A stretch of DNA of 64,000 nucleotides from Verrucomicrobiota bacterium (GTDB lineage Bacteria > Verrucomicrobiota > Verrucomicrobiia > CAIQCK01): contig JAPLTX010000055.1 of assembly GCA_026397915.1 (NCBI GenBank), positions 62,001 through 126,000 of the forward strand. The letters are read 5' to 3'. This document shows positions 54,501 to 63,900 of the stretch, piece by piece (the stretch's first letter is position 1; the number at the start of each line of letters is the position of its first letter). The position numbers and the translations under genes were made by a program. The notes under the pieces were generated by a model that searched no databases, was not told where the DNA came from, and was given only the letters and a program-made list of their open reading frames with translations.

Positions 54501-54588
54501 ACTCACCTTCACGCTAAGCCTCTCACAGCCGGGTAAACATCGGCTGGCCGTGGCGAATCAGACGGCGGAGGTGACGGTTGAGAAGTAG
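51556..54588 (+). CDS. GH2 exo-beta-glucosaminidase/mannosidase-like protein
   Basis: A 1010-residue exported enzyme. ATG 51556 follows an AAAGGTGAG site and starts a signal peptide (MKNMLRLGALALVGAITAIA). The N-terminal block RQLLADGWQLNSSLLV, SVPNTVLSTLVKNGVYPDP and YWYRTEFTLP is typical of GH2 exo-glucosaminidase (CsxA)-like and endo-mannosidase-like members. TIM barrel from ~395 (DGWHGRRVMVNGRKIFCRGG). Candidate acid/base residues are Asp508-Glu509 in MYMSMDEGF, in place of the usual NE, and the candidate nucleophile is Glu596 in FKMESGSASLPP. C-terminal immunoglobulin-like domains follow. A palindrome at 52612-52660 is read in frame. The preceding 140 bp hold no recognised gene. Confidence 0.7.
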   Translation: MKNMLRLGALALVGAITAIAADKVQPGHRQLLADGWQLNSSLLVPEDGPRISTVGYKPQRWFKTSVPNTVLSTLVKNGVYPDPRFGLDAFRIPDSSDEFNRKHDLAKFSYLPDKRNPWRDPYWYRTEFTLPVIEPGRHLWLNFNCINYRADVWLNGVRIAERDTMAGMFQRFRFDITARARAGRNALAVRIHPVDHPGEPDAQLDVFGKSRGEHKEIERDVTMIETVGYDCMMTVPDRNMGICQEVFLEWTGPVDIRHPFVVTELPLPDTSRATLKVSAELVNASASPVHGVLHGRVAGIDVSFEQPVELAPNETKLVRVEPKLVMQQPRLWWPVNHGEQHLYELKLEFVPSVARDSVAGIPPRSGGLQSSEQTVKFGVRQITWEMHKLDGWHGRRVMVNGRKIFCRGGYIQPELLLDWDARRIENEIRYFADENTNLIYFEDIPNPPDAFLEACDRYGVMFGNCFYACSWMDRPGRPEDLGLLERCTVDLVKRYRNHPSLVMYMSMDEGFTRAEVYSMWRQHVSGLDGTRFWIPSGYLADFNKGEATATAEKYAHFREDLPTGMNDVSPKSYGWQEPAQYFRWVREDRSWMFKMESGSASLPPISSLAKFLPDLGARGTNGAPFPLTADWAHHGANHYYKPYDQALRRLHGEPESVADYCWKGHLVTADQHRSFYEAVNHRMWEITSGFTEWKINSCFPDVQWQNFDYFHKPVISHFFIKRACEPLHVQMDLIDHAVSVINCRPEAQPGLEVSASVFDLDAKPLWQRTAKLDAPANAFREAFAITGLTNLAPFVFVKLQLKDAGGRVVSDNFYWLPGRDTADYKALQKLPLVKLNATAYIEEAGAEKLVRVKVTNPTKQIAFFIQLALTKGAGGAEILPVIWSDNYFSLVPGETREFTARVATRDLGGKKPVLEVGGWNIQTDYRCAALKPSRASVKAGESFTVTARITDTFLDGSRVALLVDGQRTDEKWSWARGRKTDELTFTLSLSQPGKHRLAVANQTAEVTVEK
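52612..52660. repeat. Palindromic element inside the GH2 coding sequence
   Basis: Arms at 52612-52634 and 52638-52660 pair at 20 of 23 positions around a 3-bp AAT loop (left arm starts GTAGCTCGCGACTCCGTC). It adds about 17 residues (VARDSVAGIPPRSGGLQ) in frame just before the strand TVKFGVRQI. The CTCCGT core and GTAG/CTAC ends match those of the element at 16569-16633. Confidence 0.8.
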
Positions 54589-54593
54589 AACGG

Positions 54594-55223
54594 CTACGGC
54601 GCTTCTTGAATCTCTATTTCCTTGAACCGCACCTCCATCACACAGCCTGCGTGCATCTGAAGCGCGAAGCGGCCCTCGGGGCGGCTGGGATCGTCCTTGA
54701 GTTCAGTAGCGGTGATGCCGTTGACCTTCACCGTGATGTTGCCACCGTGAGCGGCAATGGTCATTTCATTCCAGTCGTTGGGTTTGAGGTATTTCTTCTC
54801 GAACTCGGAAGCTGGTTTTGCAGGAATCCACTTGCGACCGTAGCTCTCGTAGATACCGCCAGTGCCAGTGTCGGGCGGGCCGACCTGGACTTGCAGGCCG
54901 TGCGCCTTCTCCGGCTCCTTGATGATCGTGCGGATGTAGAAACCGCTGTCGCCAGTCAGGCTCTTGAACTTGAACCGGACGGTGAAGTTCTTGAACTGCT
55001 TATCGCTCACCAGCAGGCCGTAGAGCTTCTCCTTGTTGGCCCGGCCGACGAACGAGCCGTCCTCGACGGTCCATTTGCCGTCGCCAACGGGGTGCCAGCC
55101 GGCGATCGTCTTGCCGTCCATAAGGGGGTTCCATGCCTGATCCGCAACCGCTGGCAGCGCGATCAGCAAGCACGCAGTTAATGTGAGCAGGCGCCGAACT
55201 TGGGGAATTGTCGAGTAGTTCAT
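54594..55223 (-). CDS. DUF1080 (3-keto-disaccharide hydrolase-type) secreted protein, second copy
   Basis: A 209-residue exported beta-jellyroll protein. Signal ~1-28 (LLTLTACLLIALPAVADQ); DUF1080 domain ~30-207 with WNPLMDGKTIAGWHPVGDGK, FTVRFKFKSLTGDSGFYIRT, PNDWNEMTIAAHGGNITVKV and the closing VMEVRFKEIEIQE. It matches the classic form of the family more closely than the copy at 26201. Good ribosome-binding sequence (AAGGAAAC on the minus strand) precedes ATG 55223. It is convergent with the GH2 gene (5 bp between stops) and divergent from the BNR-type gene. The 155-bp gap 55224-55378 presumably holds both promoters; no convincing boxes are seen. Confidence 0.8.
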   Translation of the reverse strand: MNYSTIPQVRRLLTLTACLLIALPAVADQAWNPLMDGKTIAGWHPVGDGKWTVEDGSFVGRANKEKLYGLLVSDKQFKNFTVRFKFKSLTGDSGFYIRTIIKEPEKAHGLQVQVGPPDTGTGGIYESYGRKWIPAKPASEFEKKYLKPNDWNEMTIAAHGGNITVKVNGITATELKDDPSRPEGRFALQMHAGCVMEVRFKEIEIQEAP

Positions 55224-55378
55224 GTTGTTTCCTTTTTGCGACCGGCGGGATGTAGGTCCGTCGGTCGTCGAGGAAGGACTGTTTGCCGTCGCGGTCGTTT
55301 TTTCAATCCCGAAATGCGGAGTTTTCGCCTTGTTTCAACTAGCGCTCCCGCTACGCTGCCGGCAGCCAGCCACTGATT

Positions 55379-57766
55379 ATGAAAACTCTGAGCCGCATTC
55401 TCCCCTCCACATTGTTTGTGTCGGCACTGATGTTGATCTCGTCCGCCGCCGGAGCTGAAATCGCCCAGCCCGTCGCCTTGGCTGTAGACGAACTACTCAT
55501 CGGCGGTTGCGGCGGAGTTTATTTTCTAGCGGAGCCAGGCGAGTTAATGGTGGAGATCGTGAAGCGCGACCGGAACCGTCGTGACACGCGCACGGAATTG
55601 CGGGCGATTCTCGCCGGGCCGGACCGTCGGGTGCTGCAGGAGGCGACGATTCCCGACGATGGGCGGCCACGGGGAAGCGGCATGGGACCGGCGCAACGGT
55701 GCCGTCTGTCGGCGCACGTGAAGCGCAAAGGCGTTTATGTGCTAAACATCACACTCTCCCAGGACCGGTATGGCGAGCACGCCGTCTGGGGCTTTCGCTC
55801 GAACTGTCCGAAGTATTTGATCGAGACGGCGCGCGGCCACCGGGACGCGCGGCACGAGGAGCCAATCGTGTTGGCGAGTCCGGAGCATCCGGGAAACGTA
55901 TGCTTTCTGCCGCGACGCGGAGCGTTCGACATCGAGGTGTCGGATTTGCCGAAAGGCGCAGTGGCACCGCAGGTGTTCGACGCGAAGGGCGCGCTCGTCA
56001 CGGCGTTGCGGCTCGATGAAGGCGGGCAGGCGGCTCACGCTTTCGCCGCGAGCAAGCAGCGAGAGGCCACGCCATGGCGGCTGCATTTCGCGTCGGCGCA
56101 GGCGACGGTGAACATGGACGGCGTGACGCGGTGGGAAGAGAGCGACCTCCAACCGAACCTCGCTTGTTGGACGCCCGATCTCGCGTCGTGGTTTCCGCTG
56201 CTGGAAAATCGCTGGCTGCTGACGCCTTACAGCCGGACGATCTTTGGCCGGCCGGGTGAGCGGAAAGAGATTGCGCTCCAAGTCCGCAACGACGCGACGC
56301 GAGAGCGGACGATTCAACTGGCGCTGGAGTTTCCCGGCAGCGATTGGCCCGCGCGGTTGTCCGCCGAGCGTGTGAAACTTGGCGGGAAGAAGGCGACGAC
56401 GATTACCGTGACCTGCGCGGCGCCTCCTACCGGCGAGACGCGCGTTTGCCACATCCGCGCAACGCCGCTGGACGATTCCGGTTTCACGACCTTCTCGACG
56501 CTGACGGTGAAGTCAAGCGAAGCGCCGGCGACGAAGCCGCTCACCATGCCGCTCGTGCTCAAGCCTTACCAGCACGAGAACGAGCAGTTCGGCCATCTGC
56601 CGGACTTCCCCACGGAGAACCAGGTTTATTTCGACGTGCAAAACCAGCCATTCATCAGAACCAGCGGCGGCGTTGCGACAGTGCGCGACGGAAAAAGGAT
56701 CGCTCTGCCGGCGGGCAACAACTCCAGCGCCGTCTGCTCGAAGGTGGCGTTTGACCGGGACAACAACCTCTACGTTCTCGCCACGGTCGGCGGAGCGGCA
56801 ACGCTCCTATGCTCGTCCGACGGCGGACAGACGTTTGCCGCCTGCGCGATTCCCGGCCGGGCCGGCACGTTCGACATGGAAGAGTTCACAGGCCACAACC
56901 TCCCGGCTGGGCCGCCGCCGATCCTGCGCTACACGCGCACCGCCAAAGACCCGAAAGTGTTCTGGCGCGCGCTGCACGATCTGGAATTGTTCCTGCCGAA
57001 GAAGGAAGGCGGGCGGCTGGTGATGGGCGAGCCGATTCTCGTCTCCAAGAAATGTATCGGCTTGGCGGCGCATTCGGGCATTCCCGCCTCCGTCGTCTCG
57101 CGTGGCAGCAAGGTCCACGTTGTCTGGGGCGAGGCGACCGACCCGAAAGCGCCCGGCCCCGGCGTTCCCGCGTTCGTGGCCACGCATGACCGTGAGACCG
57201 GCCGGCTGGGCAAGCCTGCGCTCATCGGCTACGGCGCGCCGCCCAACGACATCCACAACTCGCCGAGCATCGCGATGGACAGCCGCGGTTTCCTTCACGC
57301 GCTGGCTGGCACGCATGGCCGGCCTTTTCCTTACGCGCAGTCGCTGAAGCCGAACGACGCCGGCGGCGGATGGACCGATGCGGCGCCAATGGTCGAGAAT
57401 TTGAACCAAACCTACATCGGGATGGTCTGCGGCCCGGACGACACGCTGCATGCGACATTCCGGTTGTGGCAAACGGGAGTTGATCCGTTTCCAGCCAGCC
57501 ACTACGCGACGCTAGCCTATCAGCGGAAACGTCCCGGCCAGCCGTGGGAACCACCGCGCATCTTGATCGTGCCGCCGTTCTCGGAATACAGCGTCTTCTA
57601 CCACCGGCTCACAATTGACCGGAAGGGCCGGTTGTTTTTGTCCTACGACTACTGGTCCACGTTCTGGTTCTACCGGAACGACCACTTCGGCCGACGGCGG
57701 ACGCTGTTGATGTCTCCCGACGGCGGCGACACCTGGCAACTGGCGCAGTCAAACAATCTGCAATAA
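55379..57766 (+). CDS. Secreted BNR-repeat-type (sialidase/ulvan-lyase-like propeller) protein
   Basis: A 795-residue exported protein of unknown activity. Signal ~1-26 (MKTLSRILPSTLFVSALMLI). Residues ~27-390 are beta-rich, with immunoglobulin-like features near 300-385 (RKEIALQVRNDATRERTIQL). Residues ~400-795 appear to form a propeller of the BNR_4/sialidase type: FDRDNNLYVLATVGGAATLL, NSPSIAMDSRGFLHALAGTH, GMVCGPDDTLHATFRLWQTG, LTIDRKGRLFLSYDYWSTFW and the Asp-box-like SPDGGDTWQLA near the end. Such proteins include lyases and sialidases, but no catalytic residues can be named. It is the only plus-strand gene in the last 9 kb. Confidence 0.6.
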   Translation: MKTLSRILPSTLFVSALMLISSAAGAEIAQPVALAVDELLIGGCGGVYFLAEPGELMVEIVKRDRNRRDTRTELRAILAGPDRRVLQEATIPDDGRPRGSGMGPAQRCRLSAHVKRKGVYVLNITLSQDRYGEHAVWGFRSNCPKYLIETARGHRDARHEEPIVLASPEHPGNVCFLPRRGAFDIEVSDLPKGAVAPQVFDAKGALVTALRLDEGGQAAHAFAASKQREATPWRLHFASAQATVNMDGVTRWEESDLQPNLACWTPDLASWFPLLENRWLLTPYSRTIFGRPGERKEIALQVRNDATRERTIQLALEFPGSDWPARLSAERVKLGGKKATTITVTCAAPPTGETRVCHIRATPLDDSGFTTFSTLTVKSSEAPATKPLTMPLVLKPYQHENEQFGHLPDFPTENQVYFDVQNQPFIRTSGGVATVRDGKRIALPAGNNSSAVCSKVAFDRDNNLYVLATVGGAATLLCSSDGGQTFAACAIPGRAGTFDMEEFTGHNLPAGPPPILRYTRTAKDPKVFWRALHDLELFLPKKEGGRLVMGEPILVSKKCIGLAAHSGIPASVVSRGSKVHVVWGEATDPKAPGPGVPAFVATHDRETGRLGKPALIGYGAPPNDIHNSPSIAMDSRGFLHALAGTHGRPFPYAQSLKPNDAGGGWTDAAPMVENLNQTYIGMVCGPDDTLHATFRLWQTGVDPFPASHYATLAYQRKRPGQPWEPPRILIVPPFSEYSVFYHRLTIDRKGRLFLSYDYWSTFWFYRNDHFGRRRTLLMSPDGGDTWQLAQSNNLQ

Positions 57767-57777
57767 CCGCGACAGAA

Positions 57778-58410
57778 TCAGGGGGCCACCGTCTTCATCG
57801 CCACGTCCACGCCACTGGCGGCGTCGGGGGCGTAGGCGTCGGCGCCAATTTCGTTGGCGAACTCCTGCGTGATGGGTGCCCCGCCGATGACAACCTTGAC
57901 GGTCTTGAGTCCAGCGTTGCGGATGGCCTGGACGGTGTCTTTCATCGCCGGCATGGTCGTGGTGAGCAGTGCGGAGAGGCCGACGATCTGGGCGTTGTGC
58001 TGCTTGACGGCGGCGACGAACTTGTCAGCCGAGACGTTGGAGCCGAGGTCCACAACACCGATGTTGGCGCCTTTCCACATCATGCCAACGAGGTTCTTGC
58101 CGATGTCGTGGAGGTCGCCCTGCACGGTGCCGAGCACGGCCGTGTATTTCGGCTTGATGCCGGCCTTGGCGAGCAACGGCTCCAGCATCGCCATCGCTTC
58201 TTTCATGGCGCGCGCGGCGATGAGCATTTCCGGGACGAAGTATTCGTTGCGCTTGAACCGGTCGCCAACCTCGGCCATGCCGGGCACGAGTCCCTTCTCA
58301 ACGATGTCCATCGGCACGACCTTCTGGTCGAGCAAAGTCTGTGTGAGTTGCTTGGCTTTGTTGCGGTCGCCTTTGATGACGGCTTGGGTAAGTTCTTGCA
58401 GTTCGCTCAT
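57778..58410 (-). CDS. Corrinoid (B12-binding) methyltransferase protein, orphan
   Basis: A 210-residue cytoplasmic cobamide carrier of the MtaC/MtbC/MttC type, which shuttles a methyl group between a substrate methyltransferase and an acceptor. Residues ~1-85 are the B12-binding helical cap (VIKGDRNKAKQLTQTLLDQK, MAEVGDRFKRNEYFVPEMLI); ~88-208 the Rossmann-type domain with the cobalt-ligand motif D-x-H-x-x-G (Asp99, His101, Gly104 in GDLHDIGKN), GLSALLTTTM and VVIGGAPIT. A strong ribosome-binding site (GGAGAAG) precedes the ATG. No MttB/MtaB/MtaA-type partner lies in the window. It could serve demethylation of methylated sugars or methylamines, but the context does not decide. Confidence 0.85.
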   Translation of the reverse strand: MSELQELTQAVIKGDRNKAKQLTQTLLDQKVVPMDIVEKGLVPGMAEVGDRFKRNEYFVPEMLIAARAMKEAMAMLEPLLAKAGIKPKYTAVLGTVQGDLHDIGKNLVGMMWKGANIGVVDLGSNVSADKFVAAVKQHNAQIVGLSALLTTTMPAMKDTVQAIRNAGLKTVKVVIGGAPITQEFANEIGADAYAPDAASGVDVAMKTVAP

Positions 58411-58517
58411 GTTCTTCTCCGGGTAAAATGATCTTTCAGCTTGCCGCGGATAGTAGCGGGAACTTGGGCGTTGTCACTAGGAAATTCTGCCACATTTTGC
58501 CACGACCTCCGGGATGA

Positions 58518-59384
58518 TCAGGGCCGCTTCCAACGCTGCACTGCCTTCTGGCCGTCGGGCGCGGGCATGAACATGTCGCTGCGTTTCAGACCGAGTTCCT
58601 TGGCCATCGCGATGGAGTAATCCAGTAGGCCCATCTTCGGATAGCGGCCGTTGGAACCGAAGGAGAACTTCACGCCGGCGGCCTTGGCGATTTTCAGGAA
58701 CGGGAGCTTCGGCAGTTTGTAACTGCTGCTGATTTCCAACGCAACGCGGTGCTTCACCGCCGCGTCAACGACCTTTTGGACGCGCGCCGGCGTCCAGAAC
58801 GCGTCGTAGTCGGCGGCAAGCGGCGCGGGTAGCCATGAGGTGTTTGCGAGGATATCTATCGGCTGTTTTGAGATGACCTGCACATGCCAGTCCACGAAGC
58901 TGTCCATGAACGCCTGTTTGTCGGCCATATCCACGAGCGATTCTACGTCCTTCTCCCAGAGCTTGGTGCGCCGGCCATCCTTGCCAGGCAACGTCATGGT
59001 GTCGGTCAACACGTAGTCGAGTTTTGCGAGCGCCGCCGTTGAGAAACCGCTGGTCCAGTCAACCCACTCCGCCTGCACGCCGCAAAGAACCGACTTGCCG
59101 GCGAGCATGTCGAGGTAGCGTCCAAGCTCCTCGTCGTTGCTGAGCACGGTCGGGTATTTGTTCTCCTTGGTGCCGGCGTGCTCGACAATGCCGAACTTGA
59201 CGCCGCGCGCCTGTGGCAGCGCCAACACCGCGTCAATCGTGCTCTTGTCGAGATGGACGTGAAAATCCATGAGTGGGAAGTCGAGGCCCGCGGCCACCGC
59301 CGGTTTGTCCTCCGCGCGCAGCCACGACGCCGCACACGCGGCCGTCGCGCTATTGATGAAGGTTCGTCGAGTCATTTGGTTCAT
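58518..59384 (-). CDS. PHP-like metal-dependent hydrolase with Tat signal
   Basis: A 288-residue protein with a twin-arginine signal (MTRRTFINSATAACAASWLR). The mature part begins DFPLMDFHVHLDKST, with His42 and His44 in the first metal motif of the PHP/histidinol-phosphatase type. Further landmarks are GVKFGIVEHAGTKEN, LCGVQAEWVDW, and near the end AGVKFSFGSNGRYPKMGLLD, the usual closing strand of PHP-type barrels. Phosphoesterase or amidohydrolase-like activity is expected; a sugar phosphate substrate would be odd outside the cell. The gap 58411-58517 between it and the corrinoid gene holds no gene. It follows the GH5-like gene at 59395 in the same direction after 10 bp. Confidence 0.65.
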   Translation of the reverse strand: MNQMTRRTFINSATAACAASWLRAEDKPAVAAGLDFPLMDFHVHLDKSTIDAVLALPQARGVKFGIVEHAGTKENKYPTVLSNDEELGRYLDMLAGKSVLCGVQAEWVDWTSGFSTAALAKLDYVLTDTMTLPGKDGRRTKLWEKDVESLVDMADKQAFMDSFVDWHVQVISKQPIDILANTSWLPAPLAADYDAFWTPARVQKVVDAAVKHRVALEISSSYKLPKLPFLKIAKAAGVKFSFGSNGRYPKMGLLDYSIAMAKELGLKRSDMFMPAPDGQKAVQRWKRP

Positions 59385-59394
59385 GTTGTTCTCC

Positions 59395-60834
59395 TCACTT
59401 GCCTGCCGTAAACGCGTTCAGATACGCCTCACGAAACTCCTGTGCGGCCTTTGCGCTCGTGGTGCAGCGGTCCCAATCCAGCACAGGCCGTGGGCCGAGC
59501 TTTGCCACCGGCACTTCGTGCCCGCCAAACTGCGCCGCCAACTTCTGAAACTCCACACCCCACGCCTTGAGTTTGCCGTCCACGGTCAGGAGGCCGGTGA
59601 GCTGGCTGCAATCATTGGCCTGCGGATGATCGTAAAAGCCCCAGTTCAGCCAACCGCACGCAAGGCCCGCCGTCGTCTCCACCGCACGCCGGCACCAACG
59701 CGCCTGTTGCTCCTCAGAGCCGGGCGCGGACATCTTCCCGTTCCTGAGCCGCAACGCGCCGCCGCCATACCAGCCGAATTCCGCCAGCACCACCGACTTG
59801 CCAGGTGCCGCCACCTCACGCACGACGCTTTCGAGATAAGCGAGGTTGCGCTGCTCGTCCTCCGGTTTCGTATAGTCGTAGAGGCCGCGAGAGTTCGGAT
59901 AGAAATGAACTTCGAGAAAATCGAGAAACTTCGCCTGCCGCGACGGCCGGAACGCCGCATTATGCACACCACCCGACGACGCCGGCACTGAAGATTGAAG
60001 CAGCCCGACAGTCACCAGCGCGTTCGGGTCAATCGTCTTGATCGCCGCCACCTGCCGGCGCGTCCATTCGTCGGCGCGTTCTTCGCGGAAATGTTGATAG
60101 TCGAGCAACCGCTTGCTGTCCGGCGCGTCCTTCTTCGGCGGCACGGCTACCTCGCCCCACTGGATGGTTGCCGCGTCCACGCCCCACGCCTTCGCGGCAT
60201 CGGCGGGCGAGGTGTAGCGTTGCTTCAACCACACGTTCCAATGTGCGCGCATGTCGGCGCTGTCCCAGCCAACCGACGGCTCATTCTTGAGATCGTAGGC
60301 AAAGATGACGTTGCGGCTGCGGTAGCGCGCGGCGAAAAGTCGCCAGAAATCCTCCAGCGCGCGCAGGAAGGTTTCGTTAGCGAAGTGATCGCTACGCGCC
60401 CATTCCGGCAAACCCTCCCAATGATCCGGCCCGGTCGGATGCACGTAGATGCCGACCTCCTCCGCCATTGCGAGGAACTGGTCGAATTTCTTCAGCCCCT
60501 CATCATCGAGAGCGCCGGGTTTCGAGTAAAACGAACCGAAGCTGATAAAGACGCGGACACAGTTGGCGCCCAGCTCGCGCAACTTTACAAGGTCTCGCCG
60601 CGTTGCCTCCGCGTCGAACTGCTTCCAGAGCTGCGGCGCCCAACCAGTGCCGGGCCGGTAGTAGTTCACGCCGAGTGGCACGAACGGCTTGCCTGTTTCG
60701 GCGACAAACGTCCGCCCGCCGGCGGCGACGCGGATTTTCGGAAGAGCCTCGGCGGCGAGTAGCACCGGCAACGTTGTGACGAGCGCGGCAAGCAGCGCGA
60801 GGCTGCGGAGAGAGGTTTGTTGGGTCGCTGTCAT
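59395..60834 (-). CDS. GH5-like (clan GH-A) secreted glycoside hydrolase
   Basis: A 479-residue exported hydrolase. Signal ~1-28 (LRSLALLAALVTTLPVLLAA). The barrel opens with FVPLGVNYYRPGTGWAPQLW; acid/base Glu185 lies in YDLKNEPSVGW and nucleophile Glu352 in SVVLAEFGWYG, both well placed for clan A. A segment YTSPADAAKAWGVDAATIQW between them resembles the inserted region of GH42-like and GH5-like planctomycete enzymes. The C-terminal part (LLTVDGKLKAWGVEFQKLAA) closes the barrel. It is in line with the PHP-like gene downstream and likely co-transcribed. Substrate unknown; mannan or glucan-type linkages are typical for such enzymes. Confidence 0.7.
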   Translation of the reverse strand: MTATQQTSLRSLALLAALVTTLPVLLAAEALPKIRVAAGGRTFVAETGKPFVPLGVNYYRPGTGWAPQLWKQFDAEATRRDLVKLRELGANCVRVFISFGSFYSKPGALDDEGLKKFDQFLAMAEEVGIYVHPTGPDHWEGLPEWARSDHFANETFLRALEDFWRLFAARYRSRNVIFAYDLKNEPSVGWDSADMRAHWNVWLKQRYTSPADAAKAWGVDAATIQWGEVAVPPKKDAPDSKRLLDYQHFREERADEWTRRQVAAIKTIDPNALVTVGLLQSSVPASSGGVHNAAFRPSRQAKFLDFLEVHFYPNSRGLYDYTKPEDEQRNLAYLESVVREVAAPGKSVVLAEFGWYGGGALRLRNGKMSAPGSEEQQARWCRRAVETTAGLACGWLNWGFYDHPQANDCSQLTGLLTVDGKLKAWGVEFQKLAAQFGGHEVPVAKLGPRPVLDWDRCTTSAKAAQEFREAYLNAFTAGK

Positions 60835-60915
60835 GGTCGCGTTTCAGCCCCACGATAGAGGCGCGAAGAAGCCGAGGCAAGATTCATCCCGCGCGCACCA
60901 GTTCGCGCGGGGAAC

Positions 60916-63900
60916 TTACTTCTTCTCGCCGCCCTTGCCGGGTGCCGACAGCCAGCGTGGCCACCACTGGGGATTGGACAGCGGGCCGGTCAGTTCCATT
61001 TCGAACGCCTTGGTGAGCGGTTCCAACACGAGCGCGTTCATCGGCAACAAAGGCAACATCAGTATCCCGGTTTCGCTCATGATGTGCGCCTGCACACGGA
61101 AATTGAGGTTGCCGTGGATCTTCCACCACCCGCGGCCGGTCATGCGGTGCGGTGAAGCCTTGATGATGACCGGCTCGGCACTCTTCCTGTCGGGCAGGTG
61201 AACGTAGCCCTTCTCGACGAGGAAGGTCGTGTCAATATCGGTGGCCGGCGGATTGGTGAACCGGTTCGGAAACAACATGCCGAGCCGCGTCGAGAGCGCG
61301 CCAAAAATCGGGATGGTCCAAAGCCGGCTGCCGACGATGTGGAGGTTGCCGCCGGCCTGGATCGAGTCTTCCTGCCCCCAAACACCCGATGCGCGCACGT
61401 CGCCCTGGAACATGCCGCTCACTTCCGTGTAACCGAACATCGCTTTCAGCAACGCGCCGCCATCCTTTACGTCGTCGAACCGCAGCGAGGCTTGGTAGCG
61501 CATCGCACCCTGGCCCAGATCAAAACTGGCCTGGCCGGCCTGTAGCGAGCCGCTGTAGAACTGCGCGACGAAGTTCGTCGCGTTCAGCACGCGGTTGCTG
61601 AAGCTGATCTCCGTCGACAACTTGCCGATGTGCAACCGCCACCAATCCACCTCCGGCGCGGCGAGGGTCGCGCTCCACGTCGTTTGCTCCGGCTTCTTGA
61701 AATCGAACGTCGCCTTGACACGCGACACCGTCGGCGGCGACCTAAAGTGATAAGGCTCGATCAAGGCCACGACGTTGCTGCCGAGCAATCGCGCAAGCTC
61801 GACGGGTTGAACCTTGCTCGTGTCGCACGATAGCTTCAGCCGCTGGCTGGCGCGATCATAGTCAAACGTGCTCTCGACGCGACCGCTTGGGACTTCAAGC
61901 GTGAACTTGTTGGCATGGATTGCAGCCGGATCTAGCTTGAACCGCGCATGGATGTTGGCTGCGCGGCCCGTGCCGGTGGCCAACGCACCGATCTTCACCG
62001 TGCCGTCCGCCATCGTGCGGTCCGCGTTGCGCCAGTTGCCGCTATAACTTTTCAGATCGAAATTCACCGGCGTTTCCGGCCGGTAACGGTCCAGCGTCTG
62101 CCGCCACGATTCGGGCAACGCCGGTTTCAACGAGACCAGATCAATCACGCCGCTTGCGCTGCCGCCGAAGTCGGCCGTCTGGAAATGGTATTGGTAGCTG
62201 CCGTGCAACTCACCCTCCGGCCGCCGCACGGTGCCGTCGCGGAGCTGCAACAAGTTGTGACCGTATCGGAAGTTGCTCCGCGTCGCGTCGGCCGTCAGCC
62301 CATGCCACGCCACCGGCCCGGTGTCAAGATGGCCTTCGCACTCGCTGTCCTCCAACCGCAGCCAGTTGCCGGTCCAGCGACCCGCACTCAACACCGGCGG
62401 CTGAGCGAGCCGGAACTCGCGCAGCGTTTTCACGAAGTTGCTCGACAACAACGGCGACAACCTCAGCGCCTCAGCCGTGGAACTGACGTCGCTGAAGACA
62501 AAATCCTGCTTCGTCAGATGGCAGGAGTAGTTACCCTGAAGAGTCGTAACCTTGCCGGGCCGCTGCGCCGGTGGCTTGAGGTCGGCTACGCCCTCGGTGA
62601 GCGTGACAACGTCGTTGCGCAGCACGCCGCGGCAGGCGGCGCGCTGGATTGGAATACCGCGAAACGTCGCGTCGGAAACCGACACGCGGCCGTTCTCGAT
62701 CGTCGGATGTTGTGGGTCGGCTTCAGTCCGGTATATCTCGAAGTCCAGTTTCGGGTTCACGGTCCAAGTCCAGTCCCTAAGCATCCGCTGCCAGCCTGGT
62801 GGCAGGAATGGCGACAGTTGTTTCGCGTCCACGTCGCTGTGCACTCGCGCACCCGCCGTCTTGTTCTTGAAATCAAAGTAGCCCTCATCAATCGCCAGCA
62901 CGCCGCCGGCCACCCGCACCGTCAGCTTCGCCACACTCAGCCGGCCGTCCGCGAAACCGGCGGCCACCTCCACGCGCGGCAGCGGATCACAGCGCCATTC
63001 GGCCAGTTGTTGCTGCAATTTGGCCGGCGCAAATTGCCCAAACGCCTTCAGGTCCGCGGAACTGCTCAGCGTCGCGCGCGCTTCTTTGCGTTGGAAATCA
63101 TAATGGCCGTCGCTCAACACCACCGTGCCGCCGCCAATTGCCGCCTCCAGCCGCTCCAGCCCCAACTTCTGGCCGGCGTAGCCCAGCCGGCCGTTAAGAG
63201 AGTCGAACGCCACCTTCGGATGCGTCACCGGGCCTGATTCAATCGTCAGCGCAGCCTCGGCGGCGGTCAGGTCGTCGGCCTTCGCCTTGAACTCCAGCGT
63301 CAGCGTCGGCGCCTGCGGGAATTGCAGCGAGCGCAGTTCATCTGAAATCTTGTGCAGAAGCTGCGTGCGGCGCTCGCGCTCTTCGGCGGTGGGCGGCGGT
63401 TTGGGCTTTGTCGCAGTCGGCAGGCTGAGTTGTCCCACCAGCACCAACCGCAAGCGCAAGACCTCGGCAGTGATCCGTTCCACCTTGAGAATGTTGTTCT
63501 CCTCCAGCCAGACACGGCCGTTGAGCCGATGCGCCTCGATTCGCTCGGAGCGCGGGTCATCGAAGAACAGCGGCACAGACAGCTCGCCGTGTTTTAACAT
63601 CAATGCGCGCACCGGCAACTGCCGTTGCCACAGTCGGCGCAAATCGAACAGGATTCCGACTTCACGCGCATGCACTAGCGGTTGATCCGGCGTCCGCATA
63701 TCGCCGAGTCGAACGCCGCGCGCCACGAGGCCCGTCGGTATCTCCACGTGGATGCTGTCGAAGTTGAAGGCGATGCCTCGCGCGGCCAGTTGCTGAACCA
63801 CGAGTTTCTTGACGCAGTCCGGCACGCCGTAGAAATGCAACCAGGCATAGGAGCCGGCAAGCAGCAGCAAGACCAGCCAGAGCGCCAGTCGCGCGAAGTA

